From positions 1 to 5,700 of the forward strand of contig CAJMOV010000140.1 of NCBI GenBank assembly GCA_905215125.1: 5,700 bases of DNA, written 5' to 3'. The notes under the pieces are model-generated. The model had not been told where the DNA came from and did not search any database. It saw only the letters and a program-made list of their open reading frames with translations. Below are positions 5,321-5,700 of this stretch, one piece after another. This stretch comes from an uncultured bacterium. GTDB lineage: Bacteria; Bacillota; Clostridia; Oscillospirales; Butyricicoccaceae. A program made the translations under genes and the position numbers. The first letter of the stretch is position 1. Every line of letters begins with the position of its first letter.

Positions 5321-5700
5321 TTATGGAGCGAGAATCTCGTCGATGAGCTTGTCCGCCATGGAAAGGCTGCGGGGCACGTGGAACGGGCCCTTGAAGGTGC
5401 TTCCCTTGCAGGCAGGCAGCGTGGGTTTGCCGTCCCGGCGCAGGTATCCATACCACTCCCCGTATGCAGGGTCGGCGAAGTGGTCGCGGCAATAGGCGAT
5501 GGTTTTGTAGAACCAGTCCAGATAGGTTTCGTCCCGGGTGTCGCGGTAGGCCATGAGGCTGGCGATGAGGATTTCGTTGTGGGGCCACCACAGCTTCATG
5601 TCGTGTTCATAGGCTTCGGGGGGCAGCCCCATGCAGTCAATGAAATAGAGCAGACCGCCGTATTCCTGGTCCCAGCCGGCGTTGATGGCAAAACGGAACA
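5321..5700 (-). CDS. AGE family epimerase/isomerase (N-acylglucosamine 2-epimerase type), 5' end missing
   Basis: The last 125 residues of the protein are visible; the frame runs open to the right edge, so the start and most of the alpha6/alpha6 barrel lie outside. The visible part begins FRFAINAGWDQEYGGL and continues with KLWWPHNEILIA, then DPAYGEWYGYL and FKGPFHVPRSL. These are hallmark C-terminal blocks of the AGE family (PF07221), and the histidine in the F-H-x-P-R motif corresponds to a late catalytic histidine of characterised members. The FHVPR ending favours the N-acylglucosamine/renin-binding-protein branch over cellobiose 2-epimerases. Such enzymes interconvert GlcNAc and ManNAc or related sugars in the cytosol. 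It ends in TAA 15 bp before the DUF4127 gene and is the upstream partner in that operon. The precise substrate cannot be told from this fragment. Confidence 0.94.
   Translation of the reverse strand, partial: FRFAINAGWDQEYGGLLYFIDCMGLPPEAYEHDMKLWWPHNEILIASLMAYRDTRDETYLDWFYKTIAYCRDHFADPAYGEWYGYLRRDGKPTLPACKGSTFKGPFHVPRSLSMADKLIDEILAP

Overview
The window is a piece of a bacterial chromosome, most likely from a GC-rich gut Clostridia lineage such as the Oscillospiraceae/Ruminococcaceae. This lineage call is an inference from codon use, strong AGGAGG-type ribosome binding sites and the gene families present; no marker gene is in the window. No rRNA, tRNA, CRISPR array or intact transposase gene was seen.

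Left block, plus strand, GC-rich (1-2904): the 3' part of a hydantoinase/oxoprolinase (HyuA-type) gene runs in from the left edge and ends at 1491. The gap behind it (1492-1689) is almost filled by one 170-bp imperfect hairpin with 18-bp terminal inverted repeats, which looks like a miniature inverted-repeat (MITE-like) element. Right behind it is a two-gene unit: a stand-alone HExxH metallopeptidase resembling the ImmA/IrrE group (1690-2388), then, 3 bp later, a YhcH/YjgK/YiaL-family protein of the NanQ/EbgC type (2392-2850). A strong hairpin terminator at 2862-2904 closes the unit.

Middle block (2905-3787), visibly poorer in GC than both flanks: a minus-strand UPF0158-family gene (2961-3380) with a convincing sigma-70-type promoter at 3526-3554. 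Between promoter and gene lies a short open frame (3385-3531) that may be a leader peptide or the remnant of a lost gene. Upstream of the promoter are two 9-bp direct repeats exactly 20 bp apart, a flanking inverted repeat, a very AT-rich tract and a 24-bp palindrome. Together these suggest an accessory islet or insertion-sequence scar between two terminators.

Right block, minus strand, GC-rich (3741-5700): an operon of an AGE-family (N-acylglucosamine 2-epimerase type) gene, cut by the right edge, followed 15 bp later by a DUF4127 gene (3788-5305) and a terminator (3741-3782). The YhcH-type and AGE-type families both occur in amino-sugar/sialic-acid catabolism, so the two halves may share a carbohydrate theme, but they lie on opposite strands in separate transcription units and no direct link can be shown. 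I found no clear new multi-gene system. The most interesting items are the hairpin element, the peptidase-YhcH pairing, the AGE-DUF4127 pairing and the mosaic region upstream of the UPF0158 gene.
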